From Sanguinoderma infundibulare (Eukaryota > Basidiomycota > Agaricomycetes > Polyporales > Polyporaceae), in contig JAVLRN010000002.1 of NCBI GenBank assembly GCA_032821775.1, forward strand, positions 4,774,001 to 4,838,000: a stretch of DNA of 64,000 bases, given 5' to 3'. The notes beneath the pieces are model-generated. The model was given only the letters and a program-made list of their open reading frames with translations, ran no database searches and was not told where the DNA came from. This document shows, piece by piece, positions 11,734-22,437 of the stretch. Position numbers and translations under genes: made by a program. The first letter of the stretch is position 1. Each line of letters starts with the position of its first letter.

Positions 11734-12963
11734 ACTTGCGAAACGGACGCACGTGTACTCCTCCGTCTTTAGCAGCGCATGTGGCATAACAAGTCGAAAA
11801 CCCCGCATGAATTGCACTCACATCTGATGGCGAGATGGTTGCGAGAAATGCGGGCGGCGGGATCGGAACCGCCTATTTCGTCCTTGATGTCCACGATGAG
11901 AGAGAAAGGCTTTAGCCAGCGGCTAGCCAGGACAGAGCTGCAGGGTATGGATGAGCATTGAAAATGGAACGAGTTGGAATTGGTGCGACGTATGAATCTC
12001 AAGGGATTTCAAGTTGGTGTCGTCACCAGAAGCCTACGAGCGACGTGCTCAGCCACGTCGCATAAGCCTGCTCTCGAGGTCATCCTGTATGCCTTCAGAG
12101 ATGTTGTGGAAGCAAACTTCCATATCCCTGGGCAAGTCTTCCTTCTCGTCCGACCTTGAGGAGGGTTTCTAAGGCGGGAACTGAGTCAACAGGCTGTTTA
12201 TCGGTGCCTATGACTCGAATGCCCCGTTCAGCCTGAAACGAGTTAGCCAGTGTAAACGGGCACTAACAACGGCGACTCCGAGGAGTGCGCGCACCCTGTA
12301 GTAGACTCTGAGGGCGCTGTTCACCCGAGATGTTTAAGTATAAGTAGTAGGCTCCAGCGACCCACAAAGCGCAAAACGCTTACGACCACGAGTATCGAAG
12401 TTTTTTTTTAGCTTGCAATCGCTCGCATGCAGGAACCTGAAGATCGTGGACTTTGTAGTAGTGTTCGCCAGTTGGGAGGTGGACGAACGGACTCAAGAGC
12501 CATCGTTTCAACGGGCACCACCGTCTTGCCATGCGCTCTGGCGCTTGCCTACTATCGACCACGATCTCCTTCACGACGCCCGCATTTCTGTGCTTCCTAC
12601 TAGGTCTCAGTACATTGTGGATCCCCAGCACCTCGAAGAACGACCCTCGATGTTCCGCCTCTCCTCGCAGTCTCCATGAAGCCGCCTGTTGGAAGCCTAT
12701 ATAAGCCTTCGGGATGGATGGATATTTAATCGCGACGGCTGCATGGGCGCTTCGCATTCCACCGCTTCATCCATCTCCCCATGCCGGGACCTCGTCCACA
12801 TTCTGCTTCTCTTCTGCATCGTAACCCCGCTAAAATTCGCATTCTTCTCTTCAAAACATGTCTACCCATAGGCTGACGTGCATGACGTCAGTCGCACAAT
12901 CAAGATTCGACTCGAAGAGGCCTGTCTATTCCAAGAACGCCGCGCAGAGTCAGCCCCCTCGCT
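11734..12963. other. Intergenic with a TATA-type promoter
   Basis: 1.2 kb after the HET gene. I see no credible coding frame. A TATATAAG box lies at 12698-12705, followed by a pyrimidine-rich stretch (12760-12860) typical of basidiomycete transcription start regions, pointing at a transcript toward higher coordinates (ATG candidates at 12858 and 12964). Confidence 0.4.
12698..12705 (+). promoter_or_regulatory. TATA box
   Basis: Sequence TATATAAG, about 265 bp upstream of the ATG at 12964 and 160 bp upstream of the ATG at 12858. A CT-rich stretch follows. It would drive the unresolved gene to its right. Confidence 0.4.
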
Positions 12964-14157
12964 ATGACGTCTTCAGCTAGCACCACCGGACGCGAAGTCG
13001 TTTCATGGGATGCAGGCCTCGCGCATCTTGATGCTCTGATTGGGACTGGGGAGTTGTTTATGAGGAGAACTTGGTGCGTCTTTTGTGATTCTGGAGCTTC
13101 TTTCTCAACATCCGAGTTCACCGTGCTAGTCTGCTCCCAGCTCTATTGCTTCGCAATGCTCGAGATCGACGGGCTTCTCTTGGTTTCTTCGGCTACCAAC
13201 ATCTCCTGGGGCAAATGTTTGCCGTATGGCCCAGGGTCATCTCGGAAACTGCCACACATCCTATGCCATCCTCGCTGTGCGGGAACGTTTTAGGGCCTCT
13301 CACGGCATGACACGGTCTCCTCTAGTTGGCTGCGCAAGCGTCCCCGTAATCGGGTTTAGTATGTTACCCGTCGTACGTTCCTCACGCGATCGTCGCTGAT
13401 TAGAGTATTCTCCGCACTGACAATTGTAGCTCGAGGAGATGGTCCGCGTCCTAGGATTCCACGTCAAGGAGGAGAGTTACTGTTATATCGACTACGAAGG
13501 TACGTCGTACCCCGTGTGGCTCAATAAGAGGCGCTTATAGGAAGTATTTGCGCAGGAGCGCCGTAAAGGAGCAAGTTGGGGACTCTGTTTTACGCTGCCG
13601 GTTGCTCCATCAGAGGCCAGCTTTCTGTGCGTTTGCCACGTGTCGTTTATGGAACTGTCTCTCATGCTCGCACATGTGGGTCACGATCAATATCCAGGCA
13701 ATTCCGTTGAACGACATATCCGAATACCTTGCCAACCTCGGCGTTGAGCACCTGCATCGTAAGTCGCGATCGTATCCGTATATGCGCTCCGACACTCACG
13801 CGTCCCGGTCTTCTAACCTCAGGCATCTTTGTACGCCAACCAAGCCATTTCGGTGCGGAATTGTACCTGGCGGTGACCACAGTGGCATCTGTGACTGGCG
13901 TTTTGTGCCTGCTCGAGCAACGGATCCTCTCGTACGCGGAAATCCTTAACGACACGTGGTACCCCGTTTTCGGTTGGTTAGCCAGACAGCGCTCGACCGG
14001 ATATCCGGGCTTGAAGAGAGTAGTCCTCATGCACATTCACTACTCATCTTACCTGGTTCGCGCTCCGTTGGTGGCTTGGATGGCAGATCGTCGTCCTCCG
14101 AAACCTATCCCCCCGCGTGGATTAGGGCGAGCTTCAATATTGCATGGGAGACGTTGA
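12964..14157 (+). CDS. Unresolved multi-exon hypothetical gene
   Basis: Several short open stretches on the + strand look protein-like and are separated by plausible introns. ATG 12964 opens a ~36-residue exon (begins MTSSASTTGREVVSWDAGLA) that ends at GT 13074. A second piece starts after TTGTAG at 13430. A third lies at 13556-13759, ending at a clean GTAAGT. A fourth runs from about 13822 to the stop at 14157 and contains IFVRQPSHFGAELYLAVT. I could not join all pieces in one frame without a stop, so the gene is either decayed or contains small exons I missed. No domain is recognised. Read the span as a coding region, not as an exact model. Confidence 0.3.
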
Positions 14158-15547
14158 CTTCGGAATGAGAGATAGCTCGATGACGTTGCTACAAGAGATG
14201 AAACCCTAACCTCACGGTGCGTTTGTATGCTCTGATCGCAGTGTCAAGAGACTGAACAACATCGCGCCTAGTATGATCTAGTAATCGGGGCGTAGAAGTT
14301 GGCTCAGAGAGCTGACTAGTGAAGTGGCGAATCCTTCGTCGCTCTTCGCGACGTCGCAATTCGAACTATTTGTCATCCATGTCACGTCTTCTTCAGCTCT
14401 CGTCCGCCTTCTGTACGTGCACCTTCCTCGACATCCCGGAATTCTCTGCGCATCCGTCCTCCATCCTGGGCATAAAGTTTAAACGGATCTGTTTTATGAA
14501 CCCAGTTCCAGAACGCGACCGGGTAGTGCCAGAGGGTCTCCGTTGAAACGGATACTTCGACATCCTCCCCACGAACGTCGGAAACCACGCACCAATTTCT
14601 TTGCACAGCCACAGCCTCTGCCCGACAATACGGATACCGCGCGCGACCTCGCTGGGTACTGCGACCCCCGATCCTTCTCTTTGGGACGGAAACAACTTCT
14701 TGTTCTTGTATGGCTCGAAGACGTGGCTGCTGTCTGTGGACGGAATCTGGCAGCAGAACCCGCCGGACCGCAAAATACATAACTCACCAGCAGCTCATGG
14801 AATCGATGTTCGGAATCGAAGTGGATGAGGCTGCGGAGCGGAAGGGCCCATTGTTGGATATGGACAAGAACGCCGGTTTGCGATGTTCGCGTCGCTGCAA
14901 GGTGAATATTGCCAAATGCTACGCGTTCTTGCGCGTAATTACTGTTGTGCCGCCGGGCTGCACGAGTTCAAGCAGACCGCCACGTGAATACGTCGACGTA
15001 GCATCCAGTAAGTGTTGCAATCCACTTTCCAAACTCGCTAGCCTCATGATCATCTTTCCGATTGCGGGTTGTCTTTTCGTGCGCTGATCGCAAAGTAAAA
15101 CAGGGAGACGGTACGCCACCAAACTTCTGGCACCTTGCTGGCCACTGCTTGTGCAGCGGCTCAAAAACTGGGATATGCATCGAGTACGTCTGCGAGCTCC
15201 CAGTAAGGCCGATCGTATGTCTGAACTGAAGGGCTGATGATATAGTTTCTGCCGGGTTTCGTTTGAACGAAAATGTTCCGTTGCCGTGGTTATTGTGGAC
15301 GCTTGAGGACTTCAGACTCCCCGAAACGTTTTGCGCTTCTACCGTTGTGCGCGAGGCATCGCCGTCCGTCGGAAACGGGATGGCGAGTCGAGCTCCTGAA
15401 ACACGTGTACTGCGGGCCGCACATCGTCGAACAGGAAAAATTTTCGCTGCGGGATACATGCGGACACAACGGTGGCGGACAGCACTACCGATCGTGACGA
15501 GGTGCGATGGTCAAATGTCGCGAGAACCAGGATGGATGCGACTCGGG
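14158..15547. other. Unresolved region, possible exons on either strand
   Basis: Both strands carry frames of 80-165 codons here. On the + strand 15104-15202 (contains NFWHLAGHCLCSGSKTGIC) and 15246-15500 look like exons, but the splice phases do not match. On the minus strand 14968-15459 is open for 163 codons from an ATG and 14382-14780 for 132. I cannot decide which strand is coding. The region could be a degenerate gene. Confidence 0.25.
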
Positions 15548-15554
15548 TATAAAA
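15548..15554 (+). promoter_or_regulatory. TATA box of the secreted repeat protein gene
   Basis: TATAAAA at 15548-15554, 104-110 bp upstream of the ATG at 15658. The intervening DNA is CT-rich, with CTCCACAATG at the start codon. A strong TATA promoter of this kind is usual for highly expressed or induced fungal secreted proteins. Confidence 0.55.
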
Positions 15555-15657
15555 TCCAAGTTGCTCGTTTGTCCAAACCTCATCGGTTCGCCGCTACTCT
15601 CCTTCCTGCATCTAGCACCCACGCTCTTTTGAAGCTTTCAATCCTTCACTCTCCACA

Positions 15658-17831
15658 ATGCGCAACGCCGCTATCTTGTACGCTCTCACCGCCCTCGCCG
15701 TGTCCGGGTACGGGGCTCCGCTCGTCGCCCGCAACGAGACGGCCTCGAACGTGGTTTGCACGAGCAAGACGTGAGTGCCCGCTGGTTTCCCCCTCTTCCA
15801 ATAGAAAAAAGTTGACGCAGGTGTCCTTGTCGTCCTGCAGCCCGCTCGACGCGACCGCGACCAACGCCGCAATCCAGCAGATCTCGGCCACGTCCACCGT
15901 CGGCCAGTCTGGCAGCGTCAAGTTCACCGTCACGCCCGCCGTGTCTGGCGCCGCTGTCAACATCACCCAAACCGCCTTCCAGGGTGAGTAGCTGGTTTTG
16001 GCGTTGGCATGTATCGGCCGAGCGCTGACGGGACACATGGAATACAGAGGGCGTCAAGGCTGCATTCGCGGTCTGCGGCACCGACGTCCCGTTCACGGCG
16101 ACGTTCGCGGGCGGGGCGACGTCGGGCGACGTGAACGTCGTCTTGCAGGGGGTCAGCAGCTCGGTCGCTCCGCCCCCGCCCCACTATGACTCTGGTTACC
16201 CGTACCCGTACCCGTACCCGTACCCGTACGACCCTGCGTCGCCGGAGGGGCCTTTTGGTGCTGGTGGTCGTCAGGGCGGCTTTGGCGGACTTCGTGGTGG
16301 TTCTCAAGGCCCGAACAACCAAGGCCAGAACGGCCAGAACAACCAGGGTCAGAACGGCCAGAACCAAGGCCAGAACCAGGGAGGGCAGGGGCCGACTGGT
16401 GGTAACACCGGGGGCGCTGCTGGTGGGGCTGGTGGTCACAGGGCTCGTGAGGCCCTTCCGCCCCCGCCGCCGCCTCCGTACGTCACCCCTCGCCCGCCGT
16501 TCCCCGCTCCCCCCGCGCACCCTGGTCCTCAAGGCCCATACAACCAAGGCCCGAACAACCAGGGCCCGAACAACCAAGGCCCGAACAACCAGGGTCAGAA
16601 CGGCCAAGGCCAGAACCAGGCAGGACAGGGGCCGACTGGTGGTAACGCCGGCGGCGCCGCGGGTGGGGCTGGTGGTCACAGAGCTCGTGAGGCCATTCCG
16701 CCCCCGCCCCCGCCTCCGTACGTCACCCCTCGCCCGCCGTTCCCCGCTCCCCCCGCGCACCCTGGTCCTCAAGGCCCGTACAACCAGGGCCCGAACAACC
16801 AAGGCCCGAACAACCAGGGCCAGAACGGCCAAGGTCAGAACCAGGGAGGGCAGGGGCCGACTGGTGGTAACGCCGGCGGCGCCGCTGGTGGAGCTGGTGG
16901 TCACAGGGCTCGTGCTCCTCCCCCGCCGCCCCCTCCCCATGTCGCTCCTTTCCCGCCCTCGCCCGCTCCTCCCTTCGAGCCCGGCCTTGGTCTTGGCTTA
17001 GGTGTTGGCGTCGGCGTCGGTGCTGGCCCGGCTGGCGGTCCCGGGGGCCCACACCGCGCTCGGGAGGCCGCTCCCCCGCCGCCGCCCCCTCCCCATGTCG
17101 CTCCTTTCCCGCCCTCGCCCGCTCCTCCCTTCGAGCCCGGCCTTGGTCTTGGCTTAGGTGTTGGCATCGGCGTCGGTCCTGGCCCTCAGGGTCCTGCTGG
17201 TGGTCGCGCTGGCGGTCCTTCGGGTGGTGCTGGTGGTCCCCACAAGGCCCGTGGGCTTGTCCCCCCGCCGCCTCCCCCGCACGTCGCTCCCCTGCCCCCC
17301 AGCCCCGCTCCTCCCTTTGAGCCTGGCTTTGGTCTTGGTGTAGGTGTCGGCGTTGGCCTCAGCGTCGGTGCTGGCCCGGCTGGCGGTCACGGCGGCCCTC
17401 ACCGCGCTCGCGAGGCTGCTCCCCCGCCGCCGCCTCCTCCCCATGTCGCTCCTTTCCCGCCCTCGCCCGCTCATCCCTTCGAGCCCGGCTTTGGCCTTGG
17501 CGTAGGTGTTGGCGTCGGCGTCGGTCCTGGCCCTCAGGGTCCTGCTGGCGGTCGCGCTGGCGGTCCTTCGGGTGGTGCTGGTGGTCCCCACAAGGCCCGT
17601 GGGGTTGTCCCCCCGCCGCCGCCTCCGCACTTCGCTCCCCTGCCCCCCAGCCCCGCCCCTCCCTTTGACCCTGGCTTTGGCCTTGGTGCAGGTGTCGGCA
17701 TTGGCCTCGGCGGCGGTGCTGGCCCCGCCGGCGGTCACGGCGGCCCCCACCGCGCTCGCGAGGCTGCTCCCCCGCCGCCGCCGCCTGCTCGCCCCCACGG
17801 CATCCCTCCCCCGCCTCCGTTCGACGCTTAA
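15658..17831 (+). CDS. Secreted Gly/Pro/Asn/Gln-rich repeat protein
   Basis: Three exons: 15658-15770, 15841-15983 and 16048-17831 (679 aa); junction phases agree. Residues 1-19 form a signal peptide (MRNAAILYALTALAVSGYGA). A unique region of about 135 residues follows with a few Cys and Ser/Thr/Val-rich, beta-type composition, then a (YP)5 run. The rest is repeats. Type I units are (GPNNQ)n/(GQN)n plus GGAAGGAGGHRARE and a poly-Pro block with YVTPRPPFPAPP. Type II units are H(R/K)AR, poly-Pro, HVAPFPPSPAPPFEPG, a GLGLGVGVGVG run and GPAGG. An H(R/K)AR motif marks each of the eight unit starts. No enzyme domain is present. A wall, matrix or surface structural role, or cleavage into repeated peptides, is inferred. 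A TATA box lies 104 bp upstream. The family is not recognised. Confidence 0.8.
16320..16920 (+). repeat. Type I tandem coding repeats (GPNNQ/GQN units)
   Basis: Three copies of a module of roughly 190-240 bp inside the secreted protein gene. Each has a run of 15-bp units coding GPNNQ or GQNGQ, then a Gly/Ala block ending in H-R-A-R. The first two copies also carry a poly-Pro/YVTPRPP block, nearly identical in DNA (16452-16510 and 16692-16750). Copies differ in the number of 15-bp units, which points to slippage or unequal crossing-over. Confidence 0.8.
16907..17831 (+). repeat. Type II tandem coding repeats with a 348-bp higher-order period
   Basis: Five full modules and one partial module. 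Alternate modules are more alike than neighbours: the sequence coding HRAREAAPPPP occurs at about 17052, 17400 and 17748, exactly 348 bp (116 codons) apart, with an HKARG-type module between each pair. So the current repeat unit is a dimer amplified as a block. The period is a multiple of three, so copy-number changes keep the frame. Confidence 0.8.
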
Positions 17832-18377
17832 TGAGGGTCTTGAGCCCGATGACGCTGCGGCAGCGCACCCTCCACTGCTTATTATTAACACCCTTCCCTT
17901 TAGACACTTGGACGAGCAGTGCGAGGTAGATGTGAAGGGCTTCATAGCTAATTGATGATACGCTCTCGAACAAAGATACTTTACTTATTGTTACTCGGTC
18001 CTCGTGGCCTCGAGTAATGTCGTTTCCTGTGTTCGCAAATATTATTCCTCGTTTGCGAAACCGGTTCTGGGACGTGCCAGCTCCATCCGACATGAATATG
18101 GCTGCAACTCTAAGAAATGATTTGAACGCTCAACTTTGCAACGTTGAGTGACGAAAGAGGAAGTCGAAGCGTCCACCACCGCTACGCCTTCCATATTGCA
18201 TGACGTCATTGTCAAGTGAAAGCTCAAAGCTCCCGCCAGCGAGGTCTTCTCCCGTTTTCTGTCGAGCGCCTCGAAATGTGGGCTCAGGATACTTGAATTT
18301 CGCAGCATAAACCGCGCAAGTCCGTCATACTGTGAACAATAGCTGGACGGCATACGACAAAAACCTCTCTGCAGCAC
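17832..18377. other. Intergenic between convergent genes
   Basis: The 3' UTR of the repeat protein gene and of the minus-strand gene to the right meet here. A minus-strand 111-codon frame at 18042-18377 lies directly downstream of the stop at 18378 and is probably 3' UTR. Confidence 0.4.
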
Positions 18378-18902
18378 TTATTCCCACACGTTCAGACATA
18401 CCTCACCCAGCTTCCAAGGCCAAGACCCAACAACCCCAGTGAACGATTCCTTCGACGTATCCCTATAGCGCACCTCGCCTCCTCCCGACGCCCGCCATCC
18501 CTTCTCCGTACCGTTCAGCTCCGCGATCCTCCCCATCCTCAACTTGACGACGAACTTGAAGACCTCCAAATGAGACGCGCCGTCCGAGCGCCGCTCGCTG
18601 GGGAAATCCGGTGTGACTAGGTCCGTGATCAAGAGTTGGTGGGATGTGCGTGGATGAGCGTCCATGAGTGCGCGCCGAGCCCAGGCAAAATTGGTCAATA
18701 GAGACACAGAAACCACCAAAAAATTCGGGCAAGATAGTAAGTAAGCACAGCCGACCAGTCGCGGAGTGCATGTGCTGTGCGCGCCATGTAAGCGAGGTGG
18801 GGGGACGGAAGGAAGCAGGAAGGAAACGGACGAAGCCTGGAAGAGGTGCGAGTCTCTCCTTTTCGCACGCCGCGTGGGCGCTTCTCCACTCTCGCGGCCC
18901 AC
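18378..18902 (-). CDS. Hypothetical protein, C-terminal exon
   Basis: The last ~105 residues of this minus-strand frame (roughly 18378-18700; contains RTSHQLLITDLVTPDFPSER and LEVFKFVVKLRMGRIAEL, ending in CLNVWE) have convincing mixed composition. Upstream residues look like intron read-through, but I found no clean acceptor, so exact exon borders and the start codon are unknown. A further exon may lie at 18975-19080, where a minus-strand Asp-rich stretch ends at a GTGAGG donor. No domain is recognised. Confidence 0.35.
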   Translation of the reverse strand: MGRESGEAPTRRAKRRDSHLFQASSVSFLLPSVPPPRLHGAHSTCTPRLVGCAYLLSCPNFLVVSVSLLTNFAWARRALMDAHPRTSHQLLITDLVTPDFPSERRSDGASHLEVFKFVVKLRMGRIAELNGTEKGWRASGGGEVRYRDTSKESFTGVVGSWPWKLGEVCLNVWE

Positions 18903-19701
18903 GGTGACGCGCCGTGATTCCTTCCCTCACGGCCGGCGCCAGCGTTGACCATCTTGATCCTCACCTCCCGCTGGCAAGCTCCCACCCCGCCCTTTCTTGC
19001 ACATTCCTAGCACTGGCTGACCCTCGTTGAGCATGTAGGCTGTCGTCATCGTCGTCGTGGATACGCTTCGGATAGTGGTATCTTCCACACCTTGCATCGG
19101 CGGATCCCCGAATCAGCTCCGCGAATCCGCCAAAGTGGATGTACTTGCGTAAGTACCGTTTTTACTCTATGCAGCTGGATGCTTAAGCAACATACGATCA
19201 TGATCCGGGCGACTGTTGTGTGCGGAGCTAAAGAAGCTGACGCCACAGTCCAGATGTCCCAAGGCACCCCTGCGACAGGCAAGGAAGTACCAACGGTGCG
19301 CCACTACCCGGCGTTCTAAATCAAACTAAGCAGCTTCCTGACGTGGATATCAGCTTGGGCTGCATGTCGGCCTCGGCTTCTAGAATTGGGGCTGTCACGG
19401 ATCAGGCGCATGTGAAGAAATGTACATTCTGCGTATGCGCAAGGGCGCGTCGGATGGACGTAAGTGTGGTCGCGCGTGATGGCAGAATATTCAAGCTGGA
19501 AGCTGGAAGCCTCGAGCCATTGCGGGCAATCTACATGCAACGGGATCCGCCCAATGGCAGCGAAGGAGACAGCCTTGCACGAGATTCGGTCGGCCAGAAT
19601 GCTTATGCCCTCTGCGCTTCAAGGTGAGTTACTCCATATCCCCTGGACGGTCTCCAGAGTCTCCAGCTGTTACTCTCATCTCAGTCTTCCTTCCAGCAGC
19701 C
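18903..19701. other. Intergenic / 5' regions of divergent genes
   Basis: Region between a minus-strand hypothetical gene and the + strand F-box-like gene. Short frames only. The DNA just before 19702 (CTTCCAGCAGCC) resembles a 3' splice site, so a 5' UTR intron of the F-box-like gene is possible. Confidence 0.3.
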
Positions 19702-21428
19702 ATGCGATCTCCAGAAGTTCTCAACGACGACATCTTGCTTGCTGTCTTATCCCTCTCTCCGCGGACAACTGCGACGTCGATCATGGCCACTTGTCGCTTT
19801 CTGTACCACGAGGGAGCCAAAGTCATCCTCCGCAACTACCCAGTCGAACTCTACGGATGCGAGCAGGGAGCGTGCTCCATCCTTCGCTTCATCCTGGCCG
19901 AAGACCTCTCGCGATGCCAATATGTGCGCGCGCTCTGGGTTAGGATGAGACTGATGTCCAATGCGGTCGCGAGGTCTTTGGTCGACGTCTTGCCCCGCAT
20001 GACGTCCCTCGAATCTCTCTCGTTCTCCGCGGAACTCTTTCTCATATGTCACCCCGAGCTCCTCCCTGCATTCGCTTCGCTTCGGACCGTCAAGGCGCTT
20101 TATATGTGGAACGTCGGAGAGCGGTCTTGCGAGCTGATCAGGACGCTTCAGTCCGAGCTCGTCTCCGCCAGAATCCATTTCGACCCGACGGCAGGGACTA
20201 GCATAGGGGCCCCGTTGACCGCCATCGCGGCTTGCCACCCAATCCGCCTGTTGGAGAGATCGGCTTCTACTCTCGGGGAGTTAGAATGCAGCTATATTTC
20301 CAGCTTGGTCCCAGAAGTTCTGTTCCGCCCTCCCGAGGTCATCTATCCCAACGTCCGCCAATTCACTCTCTGCGGCCATAACGCACCCCTTCGTGCTCCC
20401 TACGTCCAGGCGTTTCCCAATCTCACCCATCTCTACGTGAGGGACCGTTTCACGGAACACAGAATGCCAGCGATGTTCGTCTGTTACCAGGCCATGAACA
20501 TGTCGCTACACTGGAACTTGTTCTCCTCCGCCGGACCTTCCATATGGAAGCACCTCGAGGAGTACAAGGGGCCTCTCATCCACCTCTGGACGCTGTGCGT
20601 TAACGCTCCAACCCCTCGGCTGTTCCTCGAGGACGTGCCTGCCCAGCGACCGCCCCGGGCGTTCACCGAGGTGCTCGCCTACGCCTGCCCGACCGAGCTC
20701 GACGTCACCTTCCGCGGAGCCCCACTAACGGACGTCCTTGGATCGGGCTTCCTCGACGCGCTCCGCTCAGAGGGCGCGGATGGCTTGCGAACGCTGAGGT
20801 TCGTGCTTGAGCTGCGGGCGGAAGACAGCGGGCTGGATGTCAGCCGTGCGTTGGTGCGTATGGCTTTGCGTGCGTGGCCGAGAAATGCGTTGCTCACCTT
20901 AGGCTGTGTCCCCAGGGCATTTTCGAGAGCGCGCTTTCGCGCTTGAAGCTGACCTCTCTCTGCATCCGAGTGGATGACGTCGGGCTGTGCGACGAGGCGA
21001 CAGGCGTGGCAACGGAGCCTGGTGGCGCCGATATCCAGGCATCTGATGCGGCCCCAGCGCCCTTCGAGTCTCGCCGAGATGACAATGCAGCGCCCGATGC
21101 TGGCGCGGCGAGCTTACCGGTGTCGTCTCGCGCACCGTCGCTCGGCGTCGCAGAACGCTCCCTCGACGCGTTCGACGTGCGGGCGTTCGTGATGCGTCTC
21201 ACGTGGTCGATCCCCACGCTTCGAGAGGCGGTCATCACCATGCAGCGGCCGCGCCGGTGTGGCTACGCGCAGACGCACCGGATGGCAAAGCTCACGTATG
21301 ACGACCGGGGGGAACGTCGCTGGCTGGCGTATAACGAGATGTCTGCGGAGCAGGCGAGCGTGCGTGAGGGAAACGAGGTCACGTTCGCGGAGGAGTGCTG
21401 GTCGGGAAGCGCTGAGTCCATTCAGTAG
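19702..21428 (+). CDS. F-box-like protein (paralogue 1)
   Basis: Two exons, 19702-20853 and 20916-21428, phase 0 intron of 62 bp; 554 aa. The ATG at 19702 was chosen because the paralogue at 34806 starts at the same point of the alignment. Residues ~5-40 (LNDDILLAVLSLSPRTTATS, then MATCRFLYHEGAK) form the F-box-like helix pattern common in agaricomycetes, which would bind Skp1 of an SCF ubiquitin ligase. The middle has irregular Leu-rich segments with LPRMTSLESLSF, and AFPNLTHLYVRD near residue 240, the likely target-recognition part. The second exon starts with a Leu-rich helix, then a ~60-residue disordered Ala/Asp linker and a conserved end containing YNEMSAEQ. The second exon is 513 nt in both paralogues. 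The target is unknown. Confidence 0.75.
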
Positions 21429-22327
21429 GTACGTCTTGGTGGCACCTTCCACGCTGCAGAACAAGAGCTTAGCTGCGCTTCCCCTGTAATCGTCTAGGAA
21501 GTTTTAAGTACGGAAATTATCCATCACTTGGAGGTCAGGCTGAACGCTTGGAGGATCATACAAAGCAACATTGGCAGAGGGCGAGTATCCTGGCCCAGTC
21601 AACGTCCGTGTGGCTTTGGAGTTCCCCAAAAGACCTGAGCGCTTCTCTCCGTGTCGTTCATACCCTAATTCCTCTTCTCTTCTCATCATGCATCATGTCC
21701 AAATCTGAAGTTGCCTTTACGTCAGGTTTTCCCTGACGCGGATCTCCGCCGCTGTAGACCTGGTCGAAAACGTACGTCTCATCGAATGACATCACTCCAG
21801 AGGTCGTTCACTGCTAATCGAGGAAGATGTCGCGGCATTGATCGTCCCCCGGCACCCTGGTGGCGTCTTGGGTGGCAGATCATGAAGGGAATCCTGCGTC
21901 GGGTATCGCCACAAACGTCGAGGAGCTCGAGACGATTCTCAAAAGGATCGAAGAAGTAGAAGTTGGAAGACATCGAGAAGCGTTCGGCTCATCTAACCTT
22001 TCACGGACGTCGAAGTCTCTGGAAGAGTGACCCTCGCTCGAACATCCACGGCCGTCGGAATCCCTGCGTCTCTGCTTCACTTGCCTTCTTCAACGGCGAT
22101 TGCGCTCGTACATCGTCTCCTGCTTGCCATCATCGGCCTACTCGTCCTCGCTCGCACAAAACCAAGCGTACGTGGATCTACATCTATGATGTACACGTCG
22201 ATGCACTGACACTATATTCTCGCAAAGATCTTTTTGTCTCCATGTCGACCAGACGATTGGCCACGACGACGTCACCCCCAGAGTCAGGTCACACTCGTCC
22301 ACACTCAGACCGTCTCCTTTGACAGCC
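21429..22327. other. Intergenic, no gene seen
   Basis: About 900 bp downstream of the F-box-like gene. Several short frames on both strands, none with conserved features. The DNA may include more remnants of the decayed F-box-like copy that starts at 22328. Confidence 0.35.
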
Positions 22328-22437
22328 ATGCCATTGAGGAACGACACCGTCTTCCCTGTCCTGTCGGTGTCTCCTCAGAAAACTGCCCTATAGATGATGG
22401 CAACCTGACGCTTTCTCTACCACAAGGTGCCCAAGCA
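22328..22437 (+). pseudogene. Decayed N-terminus of an F-box-like gene
   Basis: Reading from the ATG at 22328 gives MPLRNDTVFPVLSVSPQKTA, then a stop, MMAT, a stop, and RFLYHKVPK. This aligns with the N-termini of the two intact F-box-like genes here (NDDILLAVLSLSPRTTATS...MATCRFLYHEGAK and NSDILLSILSVSPPKSATS...METCHFLYHEGAK). The two in-frame stops fall where a Ser (TAG) and the Cys (TGA) stand in the intact copies. Similarity stops around 22437, where a different repeated sequence begins. Confidence 0.6.

Noticed and set aside
15963..16940. 325-codon minus-strand frame across the repeat gene
   Set aside because: It is the antisense of the GC-rich tandem repeats (translates to Val/Arg/Thr-Ser-type repeats) and overlaps a gene with signal peptide, introns and TATA box.
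16186..17001. 271-codon + frame rich in RT/AR repeats
   Set aside because: Second frame of the same tandem repeats; repeat units are multiples of three, so all frames stay open. It has no signal peptide or separate promoter.
17154..17945. 263-codon minus-strand Ala/Arg/Gly-rich frame
   Set aside because: Antisense shadow of the type II repeats.
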